64,000 nucleotides of DNA from assembly GCA_963819075.1 (NCBI GenBank), contig CAWFUP010000005.1:186001-250000 (forward strand). The letters are read 5' to 3'. The DNA is from CAVQBJ01 sp963819075 (GTDB lineage: Bacteria > Actinomycetota > Thermoleophilia > Solirubrobacterales > Solirubrobacteraceae). The translations under genes were made by a program, and so were the position numbers. Of this stretch, positions 28,150 to 37,205 are shown in pieces (positions within the stretch are counted from its first letter, which is position 1; the number at the start of each line of letters is the position of its first letter). The notes beneath the pieces are model-generated. The model saw only the letters and a list, made by a program, of their open reading frames with translations. It was not told the origin of the DNA and did no database searches.

Positions 28150-28692
28150 ATGCAGCCCACGCGCATCACGCGCCGAGCGCTCTGCGCCATCGCCGCCATA
28201 GCGTCCCTCGCTATCGCCCTGGCCGGCTGCGGAACGCCCGGCGGGGGCGATCCCGGCAACGCTCGACTGCACACCCTCGAGCATGACCCCGTCGTCACCG
28301 CGCTCCCCCCAGACTCTCGGCGCTACCCCACACCACTCGTCAACGGTGCGCCGCCACCCCACACCCAACTGGACGGAGCGCTTCAGGTCCAGCCGGCATG
28401 GTGGGACAGCTCCTACCACATGTGGCGTGGCATCATCAACGTCACGTCGGAGTTCACCTCGTCACTACCCGTCGCCGGCGTATTTGGATTCTACGCACAC
28501 CTCGCGGCCAGGAACGGGTGGAAGGCCGGGCCCACGAACTACCCGGCAGTCGAAAGTTCATACTGGACAAAAACCTATCCCTCGGGCTACTACGCCCGGT
28601 TCGGCGTCACCATAGGCGGCCAGAGTACGGAGCCGCCGCCACGCGGCCTCTACAACCTAGGCGCGAATATCGTTCCCTTTGGCTCATCCTGA
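28150..28692 (+). CDS. Putative lipoprotein, unknown function
   Basis: A 180-residue protein with a lipoprotein signal: basic n-region, hydrophobic core and LAGC lipobox with the lipidated Cys near residue 27. The mature part is rich in aromatic residues (PAWWDSSYHMWRG, GVFGFYAHLAARNGWKAGP) and has no recognised domain. It lies between two copies of a dispersed repeat and has no operon partner. Surface location is likely; function is unknown. Confidence 0.7.
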   Translation: MQPTRITRRALCAIAAIASLAIALAGCGTPGGGDPGNARLHTLEHDPVVTALPPDSRRYPTPLVNGAPPPHTQLDGALQVQPAWWDSSYHMWRGIINVTSEFTSSLPVAGVFGFYAHLAARNGWKAGPTNYPAVESSYWTKTYPSGYYARFGVTIGGQSTEPPPRGLYNLGANIVPFGSS

Positions 28693-28849
28693 TGTCGTCG
28701 CGTCGTCGACGCAAGAGTGTCCGGCCGTCTGGTAGGCATCGATTAAGAGGAGATCGATGTCGAGCACATTCACAGCCAGGTTGGGTGAGATCCCGGATCG
28801 GGGTGATAGTGCCGGCGTGCGCGGAGCGAGCCCGTCGTGGGGTGCGTTC

Positions 28850-29000
28850 GGCCTCGCGGGGCGGACGACTCCTTTCGTCCCTCGGCCTGGGCGAAGCGCG
28901 CGACCGCTTCGGCGACACCTCGATCGCTCAAACCGCCAGCGACCCGGGCGAGCGCTTCGCCACGAACGCGATCGCCGGCGCCACGACGATCGGCACGACC
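28850..29000 (+). repeat. Dispersed repeat, copy B
   Basis: Plus-strand copy of the repeat described at 27790-28040: the GGACGA...TCGTCC hairpin lies at about 28862-28880, followed by a CGACCGCTTCGGCGAC block and the 26-bp perfect match at 28944-28969. It falls within the 500-bp stretch 28693-29192 that has no convincing gene, although an ATG at 28757 has a good AGGAG site and opens an arginine-rich frame that runs through the repeat. Confidence 0.55.
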
Positions 29001-29192
29001 GGAATGGCGACGCTGCGAGCGTTAGCAGCGGTCGAGGTCGGACGAGCGCGCCGCCACGAAAGGAATCGCGAGGTCGGCGACTTCGCCGACGGCTCCTTCG
29101 GCGACACCGCGGGCGTCACCGGCCGCCGCCACCCGGCCATCGCTCGGGGCCCGAGCCAGAGTTGCGTTGGGGCGTCGTTGTGAGCAAGGCGC

Positions 29193-29873
29193 TCAGCCGC
29201 CCGGCGGGCGGCAGGCGTCGAACTCGGCGCGGACGGTGCGCTTCTGTGCAGGCGTTTCGTGGTCACCAGAATGAAGGGCGCTCAGCCATTCGTGGAGGGC
29301 CCGGTTGAGGGCGGTGTTGCTCGACGTCGGCGAGCCGAGGGCATGCACGAGTGGTCGACCCGCTGCGGCGAGCCGGCGCGCCGACACGGCCTGTAGGGAG
29401 AAAATCGTGCGGCAGCCGCCGGCGCCCAGGCGCGCAGCAAACCAGCCGTCCCACGCAGCGCTCGCCGCCGCGCTCGAATCGACGCCGGCGATGTCGGCCC
29501 GGCAGGAGGCCTCCGTGGCCCCGGGTCCGCCCTCCTGGATCCCGAGGCATCCCCGCACGAAACGGTCGATCCAGTCCGCGACTTCGACCTCATCGATGCA
29601 CAGCCCCTGGACTCCCCCGACCTCCGGATCAGCGGACGGCTCACCCGCGCGCTTCGCGCAGCCGCGGACCGTGCTCGGCGGCCCCTTGGAGTACAGGCGA
29701 TTGAGCCCACGCCAGGCGCCGAAGGTGAGATGCATACTCTCGGGAGCGGCCGATCCGCTTGCCGCAAGGAGCGCCAGGCCCATGGCGGCCCCGACCCACG
29801 CCCCCAACCACGCGCTTCGCTGTCCGAGCGAGCCCATCGGCGCTTGGATCGGCGCATCGGATTGTGCGCGCAA
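29193..29873 (-). CDS. Predicted secreted protein, unknown function
   Basis: A 226-residue protein with a hydrophobic N-terminal segment (AWVGAAMGLALLAASGSAA) that can act as a signal peptide. The mature part has six cysteines in a pattern suggesting disulfides (VRGCAKRAG, GLCIDEVEV, RGCLGIQ, ASCRADIAG, GGCRTIF, DACRPPGG). No family was recognised. An in-frame ATG at 29837 is an alternative start. Codon use suits a real gene more than the overlapping frames on the other strand. Confidence 0.6.
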   Translation of the reverse strand: MRAQSDAPIQAPMGSLGQRSAWLGAWVGAAMGLALLAASGSAAPESMHLTFGAWRGLNRLYSKGPPSTVRGCAKRAGEPSADPEVGGVQGLCIDEVEVADWIDRFVRGCLGIQEGGPGATEASCRADIAGVDSSAAASAAWDGWFAARLGAGGCRTIFSLQAVSARRLAAAGRPLVHALGSPTSSNTALNRALHEWLSALHSGDHETPAQKRTVRAEFDACRPPGG

Positions 29874-30097
29874 GCCACGCCATCCGCTCCTCGACTATGC
29901 GTCCGCCGGAGTCGCGGGAGCCGCCAATCCGTCGGCGCCGATGCGATCGCGCGAGGCGCAGGTGGCAGGGGGAGCAAGGCGGTCGTCCGCGCCGCGGTAG
30001 GCGGAACGTCCAGATTGAGCGGAAGCCATGCGTTCGGTCCGCCCGTAGAGGGCGCTGCTGAGCGGGCACCACTCCCGGCTCAGGCCTCACGGGAGCT

Positions 30098-30901
30098 CTA
30101 GCAGGAGTCCGATTCGGCGTAGACGGCCGACCACTCGGCAGCGGCGAGTGCCGCCGCGGGAATCCGAAACTGTATTGCCCCATCGTCAAGGTAGAGGAAG
30201 TCAAGCTTCTCGTCGAAGCTCAAGTGAAGAAGGAGCACGGTGTCTTCCTTGACCGGGTGGCCCTGCACGTTGACGAGGGCGCCGAGCACCCAGTGAGTGC
30301 CTCGCGTGAAGTCGAGCGCCTCGTTGCCATAGCGCAGGATCCCAGCGATCTCGTCATAGACGTCGACCGCGTCGCCGTCGAGGCCAAGCCACTGCGGCGT
30401 CTCATGGTCGGTGGGCAGGCTGAGCTGGCGCACGCCGAGCACGTGTTGGCAGACAAGAACGTGAAGAGAAGGATCCGGTGACTCGGCGGTGAGCAGCTCG
30501 ACCCCAGCTGGCACATAGAGCACTCGCGTCGGCGCGCCTTCGACGTTCTCCGGCGATTCGATCCACCAACCGCCGTGATCTCGGATATCGGCAAAGAACA
30601 GCAGCCATCCGTCAGCGGGCAGCACCCCGTTGTTCGGCAGCTCGGCAAGCCTGAGGGCAGCGAGGAAGCTCAACGCTTGCCCCTCGGCGTTACGAGGCCA
30701 GTTGACACCGGCAGGCAGCAGGGCCCCTCCACCAATGCGGCTGCCGGTGGGCTCGTCGGTTGGCTTGAGGCGAATGCCGAACTGGGCGACCTCATAGGCG
30801 ATGCGCTCCGCCTGCTCGGTGAGCCCGATATCGGCGACGGCGCTGGCCAGCGCCGCTCGATCAAACGGCGCCTGCTCTGGAAGTGAGCTAGGAATCTCCA
30901 C
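30098..30901 (-). CDS. DUF1963 (YwqG-like) protein
   Basis: A 267-residue cytoplasmic protein of the YwqG/DUF1963 family. Landmarks are SRIGGGALLPAGVNWPR, LSFLAALRLAELPN, DGWLLFFADI and near the C-terminus LLLHLSFDEKLDFLYLDDGAIQFRIP. Members occur in many bacteria, sometimes in effector/immunity loci, but their function is not established. It has no co-directional neighbour. Full length for the family. Confidence 0.85.
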   Translation of the reverse strand: MEIPSSLPEQAPFDRAALASAVADIGLTEQAERIAYEVAQFGIRLKPTDEPTGSRIGGGALLPAGVNWPRNAEGQALSFLAALRLAELPNNGVLPADGWLLFFADIRDHGGWWIESPENVEGAPTRVLYVPAGVELLTAESPDPSLHVLVCQHVLGVRQLSLPTDHETPQWLGLDGDAVDVYDEIAGILRYGNEALDFTRGTHWVLGALVNVQGHPVKEDTVLLLHLSFDEKLDFLYLDDGAIQFRIPAAALAAAEWSAVYAESDSC

Positions 30902-31325
30902 ACGGCGATCCTAACCAGAGGGTGGAGGGCGGAGACGCCGCGCCCCCCGGGTGTCAGCAACTCTTACGTCGCCGATGCGCTCGCGAGCTTCGAGGCAACT
31001 CTGGAGGGGAAAGTGATCGCCGGCGAGACGGTTGCCACCGCGGCAGGGCCGCGCTGCCGCGGACCTACTCTCTGCCCCACGGCCAAATCCACAATCGAAT
31101 GAGCCTGTCCACCAGCTGATCGTGTGGGCGCAACGGCCTCGGTAGCCGACGCTCGACCGCCCATCGTCCAGGATGCTCGCGTACCGTCACCCAGACGCCG
31201 CCGTCCCCGACCGGGTTCCGGACCTCCTCAGCGTTGCGGCAGGCCGCGTCGGCCTGGGCTTCGGCCTTAGGCCTGGCTCCACCGGGTCGGTGGGTCGGTT
31301 CCGTCTGGTCCTGGAAGAAGAATGA
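30902..31325. other. Gene-free stretch before IS66, possible gene remnant
   Basis: On the minus strand, 31064-31325 reads as a short frame ending at 31064 (ending RLIRLWIWPWGRE) with no start codon, cut at its 5' side by the IS66-like insertion. It may be the tail of an interrupted gene, but nothing in it was recognised and the continuation on the far side of the IS is not convincing. The rest of the stretch shows no signal. Confidence 0.3.
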
Positions 31326-32860
31326 GTAGCCGTTCAGTCGTTTGGGCTTTCCATAACGAGGTGCCGTCGGCGGGGCGGCGAATCTGGTTGGTGTGCAGCG
31401 GTCTGAGGCTGAGGCGATTTATGACTTGGGGCGTGAGGCGTGCGTTGAGTTCTTGATGGGGTTGGAGCGGCGGTTGCGCGCGGTCGAGCAGAAGACGGCC
31501 GCGAGTTCGCGTAACAGTTCCTTGGCGCCCTCGACGGACGCGCCGAAGACGCGTCAGCAGCGTCGAGCGGAGGCGCGGGAGAAGGCCAAGGAGCTGCTCA
31601 AGAAGGACGGGAAGAAGCGTGAGGCTGGCGGTCAGCCCGGTCACCCGGGCGCGGGGCGGGAGCTGCTGGGTGAGGATCAGGTGAGTGAGATCGTTGATCA
31701 TTATCCGGAGGAGTGCTCGGGGTGCGGGCGGGAGTTCACCGATGCTGAGAAGGTCCCGCGTCACGGGCCGGGACGCCACCAGGTTGCCGAGCTGCCACCA
31801 ACCACGGTCGTGTACACCGAGCATCGCACCCACCGGCTGCGGTGCCGCGGATGCCGCAAGCGGACTCGAGCGACGCTCGGGGTCGTGGGCGAGTCCGCGT
31901 TTGGTCCGGCGTTGCAGGCTGCGGTCGTGGCGTTGACGGCCCGTAACCGGATCTCGCGGCGGGACATGAGCGAGCTGCTCTTCGAGCTGTTCGGGGTTCG
32001 GGTCTCGGTCGGCGCGATCGATGCGATCTGCCAGCGCACCAGCGGGCTGCTCGCCGGTCCGCACGAGCGCCTGACGAGCGAGGTGCTGGGCTCCGGCGCG
32101 ATCAACGTCGACGAGACCGGCTGGTACCTGGCCGGCGAGAACCGCACGATGTGGACCGCCGCGACCGAGCACGCCGCGATCTTCCAGATCGCCGAGGACC
32201 GCCACCGCGACCGGCTGCAAGAGCTGCTCGGCCCCGACTTTGCGGGGATCGTGACCTCGGATCGCTGGTGGGCATACGATCTGCTGGACCCTGAGCAACG
32301 ACAAGCCTGTTGGTCACACCTGCAGCGCGATTTCCGGTTCCACAGCGAAGGCCTGGCCGCCCAGAAGGAGTTCGGAGAAGGCGGCCTTCAGCTCACCCGC
32401 CGACTGTTTGATGTTTGGCACGCGTTCGGCGAGCATCACGACCGCGACCGGCTCGCCGCCGAGATGACACCCATCCAGAACGAGCTGCGCAAGCTACTCG
32501 AGCATGCCACCAACGGCAGCAAACGCCACCGCCTGTTCCGCCGGTTCGCGAACAACCTCCTGAAGCTCTGGCCCGCGCTCTGGACCTTCATCACGATCCC
32601 GGGCATCACCCCAACCAACAACGCCGCGGAACGATCGCTCCGCGGACCGGTCATCCACCGCAAACTGTCCCACGGCAACCAATCCGATGACGGCGAACGG
32701 TTCACCGAACGCTCCCTCTCCGCATCGGTCACCTGCCGCCTCCAACACCGCTCCCTACTCGCCTACCTGCGCGACCTGCTCACCACCAACCAAACCGGCG
32801 GTGCCCTCCCCGCTCTCCTCTGACCCCGCAGCCCCACAGCCCAAACGACTGAACGGCTAC
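31326..32860 (+). mobile_element. IS66-family element (ISBst12-like) with perfect ends
   Basis: A 1535-bp element bounded by 23-bp perfect inverted repeats at 31326-31348 and 32838-32860 (outer end GTAGCCGTTCAGTCG). It is flanked by an exact 8-bp duplication AAGAATGA at 31318-31325 and 32861-32868; 8 bp is the known target duplication size for IS66. It carries a single tnpC-type gene and no tnpA/tnpB, as in the ISBst12 subgroup. The clean ends suggest a recent insertion, here placed just before an older IS1380-like element. Confidence 0.92.
31393..32823 (+). CDS. IS66-family transposase (TnpC)
   Basis: A 476-residue transposase with GTG start. The N-terminal coiled coil and Ser/Asn-rich stretch (SSRNSSLAPSTDAPK) are followed by a zinc finger (CSGCGREF ... 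LRCRGCRKR) and a DDE domain with INVDETGWYLAG, IVTSDRWWAYD and PTNNAAERSLR. All catalytic residues appear intact, as does the C-terminal IS66 region. It fills nearly the whole element between the two terminal repeats. Confidence 0.92.
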   Translation: MQRSEAEAIYDLGREACVEFLMGLERRLRAVEQKTAASSRNSSLAPSTDAPKTRQQRRAEAREKAKELLKKDGKKREAGGQPGHPGAGRELLGEDQVSEIVDHYPEECSGCGREFTDAEKVPRHGPGRHQVAELPPTTVVYTEHRTHRLRCRGCRKRTRATLGVVGESAFGPALQAAVVALTARNRISRRDMSELLFELFGVRVSVGAIDAICQRTSGLLAGPHERLTSEVLGSGAINVDETGWYLAGENRTMWTAATEHAAIFQIAEDRHRDRLQELLGPDFAGIVTSDRWWAYDLLDPEQRQACWSHLQRDFRFHSEGLAAQKEFGEGGLQLTRRLFDVWHAFGEHHDRDRLAAEMTPIQNELRKLLEHATNGSKRHRLFRRFANNLLKLWPALWTFITIPGITPTNNAAERSLRGPVIHRKLSHGNQSDDGERFTERSLSASVTCRLQHRSLLAYLRDLLTTNQTGGALPALL

Positions 32861-32865
32861 AAGAA

Positions 32866-32928
32866 TGACCTCCTGTGCAGGGCTTTAGCGGCTGATTGGA
32901 GCAGCCGGGGCCTGCGGACAGGAGGTCA
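32866..32928 (+). promoter_or_regulatory. RNA hairpin that would hide the IS1380 transposase ribosome binding site
   Basis: The segment 32866-32881 (TGACCTCCTGTGCAGG) pairs with 32911-32928 with only a 2-nt bulge, giving a 16-bp stem. Inside its loop a second hairpin, CGGCTG-7 nt-CAGCCG (32889-32907), is nested. The right arm contains AGGAGG (32920-32925), the ribosome binding site of the transposase start at 32934/32937. RNA read in from outside would fold and hide it. IS10 and IS50 are known to use this type of protection; for this element it is inferred. Confidence 0.6.
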
Positions 32929-32933
32929 CCTTC

Positions 32934-34234
32934 GTGGTGCATGTTGACGAGCCGGTCGGACTGGACGGTCTGCGGGTCAAGTTCGATGACGAGCGGGCGG
33001 TCTCGGACGCGGGGGTGATGCTGGTCGCGACGCTCGCGGGGCGGCTGGGGATCGAGGCGTTGGCGGGGCGGCTGGTGCGGCTGCGTCGGGATCGGCCGGG
33101 TGCCGCGAACGCTGGGCGCAAGGTGATGGCGGTGGTCTTCGCGATGGTGCTGGGCGCGGACAGCATCGATGACTGCGAGGTGTTGCGGGCGGGACGCACG
33201 CGCCGGCTGCTGGGTGGCTGGATCCCGGCCCCGTCGACGTTGGGAACGTTTCTACGCGCGTTCACTTTCGGGCATGTCCGTCAGCTCGATGCGCTGCTCG
33301 GGGAGGCACTGGTGCGCGCCTGGAGGGCTGGCGCTGGTCCCGGCGACCGGCGGCTGGTGATCGATGTCGACAGCTTCGTCGGGGAGGTGTGCGGCCGATT
33401 GAAGCAGGGCGCCGCTTACGGGTACACCAAACTGCTCGGCTATCACCCGATTCTGGCCACGCGCGCGGATACCCGTGAGGTGCTGCACATCCGCCTGCGC
33501 AAGGGATCGGCGAACACGCAGAAGGGAATGCTGCGTTTCACAGACGAGTTGATCGCTCGCGTCGCTCGCGCCGGCGCCGGCGGGGTGAAGTTGCTGCGCG
33601 CCGATTCGGGGTTCTGGAACGTCAAGGTGTTCAAGCGCTTGGAGCAGGCCGGCTGGGAGTACTCGATCGGGGTGCGGATGATCCCCAGCATCCGCAAGGC
33701 TGTTGAGGCGATCGAGGAGAACGCGTGGCAGACGATCGAGTACCCCCAGGAAGGTGAGGCGCAGATCGCCCAGACCACCTACGGCGCCCGGCGGCTGATC
33801 GTCCGCCGCACCCGACTGGTCGGCTCCCAAGCGCAGTTGTGGCCCGACTGGCGACACTTCGCGTTCGTCACCAACCGCACCGACGAGCTCACACTCGTGG
33901 AGGCCGAGCATCGCGATCACGCGTCGTTGAACAGGTGATCGCCGATCTCAAGGACCAGGCGCTTGTTCACTTCCCCTCCGGCGAGTTCAACGCCAACGGC
34001 GCCTGGACCGTGCTCGGCGCGCTCGCGCACAACCTGCTCAGATGGACACAACTGATCGGACTACCAGCCACCACCGTCCGCGCCGCCCGAACCCTACGCC
34101 GGCGACTGATCACAATCGCCGGGCGCCTGACCCGTCACGGCCGCTCCTGGACCTTGCATCTCCCCGCCCGCTGGCCCTGGCACGGCGACTACATCAGCGC
34201 GCTCGCGAGGATACGCGCGCTCCCCGCCGCCTGA
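32934..34234 (+). pseudogene. IS1380-family transposase with frameshift near 33928
   Basis: From GTG 32934 (or GTG 32937) the frame reads an IS1380 transposase: VAMVL-type N-terminal core (VFAMVLGADSIDDCEVLRAG), DDE motifs VIDVDSF and LLRADSGFWN, and EAEHRDHAS. There the frame runs into a stop at 33938, while the next frame continues EQVIADLKDQALVHFPSGEF and the C-terminal domain to 34234. Inserting one G after TCG at about 33926 restores HASVEQVIADLKD. The missing segment includes the probable catalytic Glu, so the element is likely dead. No matching right terminal repeat was found. Confidence 0.82.
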
Positions 34235-34449
34235 GCAGCGGCACCCGGCACCTCACCAACCGTGCAGCAGGCCGCTCGCTCGCCGAGCGCGATCATCGCA
34301 GCGCGCGACACGACCAAATCCCCGCCCGCAGCCATCCAGCGCCCACCTCGACCAACGATCGACGCCGGCAACCGGCGCCGACCACCGATCAGCGCCCCCA
34401 GCGGCCGGTACCACGCCCTCCGACCCAGCGGATCGGTGGATCCGGGCAC

Positions 34450-35004
34450 TTAGTCATCAGACATCCAGTTCGCGGGTTCGGATCGACGCCTCCGCTCGAG
34501 CGCGCCGGTCAGCACGGCCATCGCATCGGGCGGGTGGTCACTGTTGGTGCTGTGTCGCAGCAGGTTTGACTCCCAGAAACGCGAGTACCAGTCGCTTCCG
34601 TCCACGAGAAGGATCGTGGGCACTCGAAGGGCCTTCCCACGCCTGGTGTGGAGCACCAGGCATTGCGCCATCGACCCGGGACGCTTCCATTCCAGCCGAT
34701 CCACATCGCACCAGGCGACACGGTGCCAGCGAAACGCGTAGACCAGAAGCACGCCGCGGCCATTCCATTGCACGCCGGGCCATCTCGCCAGCCACACGTA
34801 GCCCAGGACCACCACGACGGCGCCGATACCAAGGTGCAGACAGACCTCCCTGAGCGAACCGCTCAGCGGGCGGCCGACCACCAGCCAGGCGATCACAGCG
34901 CAGCCCAAACACAGCACCACCGTTCGCCGATAGCCCCGACCGTGACATCGGTCGCCGTACGCGCTGGTGTGGTCGCGCTCTCCGCCCGCATCGCTATCCG
35001 ACAT
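34450..35004 (-). CDS. Two-helix membrane protein with PH-like domain
   Basis: A protein of about 184 residues. Two membrane helices (VVLCLGCAVIAWLVVG and LGIGAVVVVLGYVWLA) are followed by a segment VLLVYAFRWHRVAWCDVDRLEWKRP that matches the first strands of the bacterial PH domain seen in small actinobacterial membrane proteins, and LVLHTRRGKALRVPTILLV. ATG 35004 is preferred; the frame is open to 35109. Function is unknown. Confidence 0.6.
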   Translation of the reverse strand: MSDSDAGGERDHTSAYGDRCHGRGYRRTVVLCLGCAVIAWLVVGRPLSGSLREVCLHLGIGAVVVVLGYVWLARWPGVQWNGRGVLLVYAFRWHRVAWCDVDRLEWKRPGSMAQCLVLHTRRGKALRVPTILLVDGSDWYSRFWESNLLRHSTNSDHPPDAMAVLTGALERRRRSEPANWMSDD

Positions 35005-35183
35005 GTCCTCAACATCGACGCCGGCAAACGCTTGCTGTAGAGGGCCGCAGGAACAGGCCGCCGCCTTCATCGCCGAGGCGATGCTGTCCGCCGCGCGCGA
35101 CGTCGCCATATGGGACGAAGGTCAAGCACGCCGGTTGAGCCTCGGCACGATCACGCTGCACAAGCGAGCGCCGCCGGTCTCAG

Positions 35184-35350
35184 CGTCGGACGATCGCGTT
35201 CGTCGTCGGCGTGGCGGGCGTCTCGCGTCCGCTTCGGCGACGATCCAGCGGCGCCGGCATTCCGGGTGCGAAGCCAACGGCGCCCGAGTCATCGTCGCGG
35301 GTCCTCAGTCGCCGAAGCAGGCGTGAGTACGTTGACCGCGACGGCGATTG
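35184..35350 (+). repeat. Dispersed repeat, copy C
   Basis: Third relative of the repeats at 27790-28040 and 28850-29000, less well conserved: a TCGGACGATCGCGTTCGTC hairpin-like start at about 35186-35204, then GTCCGCTTCGGCGACGATCC at 35228-35247 in the same order and spacing as copy B. It lies in a 450-bp stretch (35005-35453) without a convincing gene. Confidence 0.45.
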
Positions 35351-35453
35351 CTCTGCGTGGCAAACCGATCGTCAACGTGCCGGACCGGGTTCCACGGAGA
35401 CCGCGGCGAATGCGGCCCGGCTCACCTGCGACTAGCCACGACCGGGATTCGCG

Positions 35454-35890
35454 CTAGTGACCGAAGGCTGGCTCGTGCTTAGTCAAGCCCTCACAAGGAG
35501 TGAGGCACTTGTCGCAACTCACTTCCATGCCTGGCACGAACTCGTCCCCGAGAGCCGATTGAAGGTCAGCAGTCGACACGCTCATCTTGAGTATCCGGGC
35601 CTCCGGCTGCTTCGGCTTGGTCACGAGGCTGATCTCGTCAACGTCCAGCTCCTGGATCGTCGATACGACCGAAGCGCGATACAGCTCTTCCGGAGAGTGC
35701 TCGCACTCCGGCTGCAGACAAACACGGCACCACCCGAGAGGACCAGGACCGCCCGGCACCATGTACGCAGTTCCGGGAAGGTGCTCACACTCCGACAAGT
35801 CTTCGCCACACAGGGAGCACGCGCGCTTCGCACTCCCGCCGATGACCGGACCCCGTTTGTCGGTCCACCACGAGTGAGAGGGTGGTGGAT
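35454..35890 (-). pseudogene. Cysteine-rich protein gene truncated at its 5' end by IS3
   Basis: The frame has no start codon before it runs into the IS3-family end at about 35892, so the N-terminus is lost. The remaining 145 residues hold two similar metal-binding knuckles, CSLCGEDLSECEHLPG and CRVCLQPECEHSPE, then EISLVTKPKQPEARI and a third cysteine pair, CDKCLTPC. Zn binding is likely. The order of knuckles followed by an SLV-x-P-x2-P-A-R-type segment recalls hypothetical phage-borne proteins, but no function is assigned. Confidence 0.5.
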
Positions 35891-36130
35891 GTGACGCCCG
35901 GAAGGTAGCGCTCTGGCCGGACGGACACGGCAGCGCTTGAGGGTTCCCCGCGGCCGTCGTCACGAAGGCGCGAGCGTAGCGAGTGCCGAGTGGCGATGGC
36001 CGCGGGGCGCGTGCCGCGCCGGTATCCCCACGGCCGGTCAGGCCGCCAGCGCGGTGTCGTCCGCGGCGGTCCACTCAGCAGCGAACACTGCCGGGGCGCG
36101 CATGCCGAGCGAGCTGTGCGGCCTGCACGT

Positions 36131-36217
36131 GTTCTATGCCGACGTTCGGGTTATGCCGATGTGGGGTTGGGATCGCGGTGCGGGCGCGGGGATCGGCCGG
36201 TTGAGGTCGGCATAATC
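36131..36217. repeat. RIT left inverted repeat (87 bp)
   Basis: This 87-bp sequence is an exact reverse complement of 40943-41029. It contains several copies of a TATGCCGA core: CTATGCCGACG at its outer end, TTATGCCGATG, and the inverse TCGGCATAA near its inner end, which are likely recombinase binding sites. The stop codon of ritC (36216-36218) lies at its inner border. The outermost 3 bp belong to the flanking CGTGTT duplication. Confidence 0.88.
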
Positions 36218-37205
36218 ACAGTGCTTCGAGAAACGCGAGGAGCGTGTCGGGCGGGCGGTAGCGGCCGGGGGTGACATCGAGGGGTTGGGTTCTGGCGATG
36301 GCCTGCTCTTTGAGGGCGAGGTCGGCGTGGAGGTAGATCTGTGTCGTTTCGGCTTGCTCGTGGCCGAGCCAGAGCGCGATCACCGATGTATCGACTCCGG
36401 CTTGCAGGAGCCGCATCGCGGCGGTGTGACGCAGCACGTGCGCGGTGATCCGCTTGGCGTGAAGCTGCGGGCACTGCTGGGTGGCGGTGGTGGCGTGTTT
36501 GGCGAGGCGGTGTTCGAGGGCGTCTCGGCTGAGGGTGGTCCCGGCGCGGGTGGGGAACAGCGGGTCGCTGGGCTCGCCTTGGCGCTCGTGCAGCCATTCG
36601 CGCAGGGTGGTCACGGTGCTGGCGGTTAGCGGTGTGATTCGTTGCTTTCGTCCTTTTCCGAGGCAGTTGACGTGGGCGCCGTGTCCGAGGTGCAGGTCGG
36701 AGCGTGAGAGTCCAATCAGCTCGGACGCGCGGAGCCCGGTTTGGGCGGCGAGGAGGATCAGGGCATGGTCGCGCCGACCGGTCCAAGTCGCGCGGTCGGG
36801 AGCGTCCAGCAGCGCGTCGAGTTCGGGCTCGGTGAGGAAGCTGACCAGTGCCCGCTCGAACCGTTTGGGGGGAATCGAGAGGACCCGTTGGATCGTGGCG
36901 GCGTGCTCGGGATGCTTGAGCGCCGCGTAACGGAACAGCGAGCGGATCGCCGCGAGTCTGGCGTTGCGGGTGCGGGCGCTGTTGCCACGCTCGTGCTCGA
37001 GGTGATCGAGGAACGCGCCGATCAGCGGCGCGTCGAGATCGCTGATGTCCAGGTCGCTGGGCGGCGTGCCGGCATGTTCGGCGGCGAAGCGCAACAGCAG
37101 ACGGATCGTGTCGCGGTAGGCGGCGATCGTGTGCTGGCTGGCGTGGCGTTGATCAATCAAACGGTCGGTGAAGAACGCTTGGAGGGTCGGGGCCAGGGCG
37201 CTCAC
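36216..37205 (-). CDS. ritC: RIT tyrosine recombinase C
   Basis: A 329-residue phage-integrase-family protein with a SAM-like N-terminal core-binding domain (HASQHTIAAYRDTIRLLL) and a catalytic domain with the R-HxxR-H-Y set: QTGLRASELIGL, AHVLRHTAAMRLL, LWLGHEQAETTQIYLH. GTG 37205 overlaps the ritB stop in a GTGA, which sets the start; the frame open to 37280 would overlap ritB. Third gene of the trio. All catalytic residues are intact. Confidence 0.88.
   Translation of the reverse strand: MSALAPTLQAFFTDRLIDQRHASQHTIAAYRDTIRLLLRFAAEHAGTPPSDLDISDLDAPLIGAFLDHLEHERGNSARTRNARLAAIRSLFRYAALKHPEHAATIQRVLSIPPKRFERALVSFLTEPELDALLDAPDRATWTGRRDHALILLAAQTGLRASELIGLSRSDLHLGHGAHVNCLGKGRKQRITPLTASTVTTLREWLHERQGEPSDPLFPTRAGTTLSRDALEHRLAKHATTATQQCPQLHAKRITAHVLRHTAAMRLLQAGVDTSVIALWLGHEQAETTQIYLHADLALKEQAIARTQPLDVTPGRYRPPDTLLAFLEAL

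Noticed and set aside
34235..34449. Search for the right end of the IS1380-like element
   Set aside because: No sequence matching the complement of the left-end region was found, so no boundary is given.
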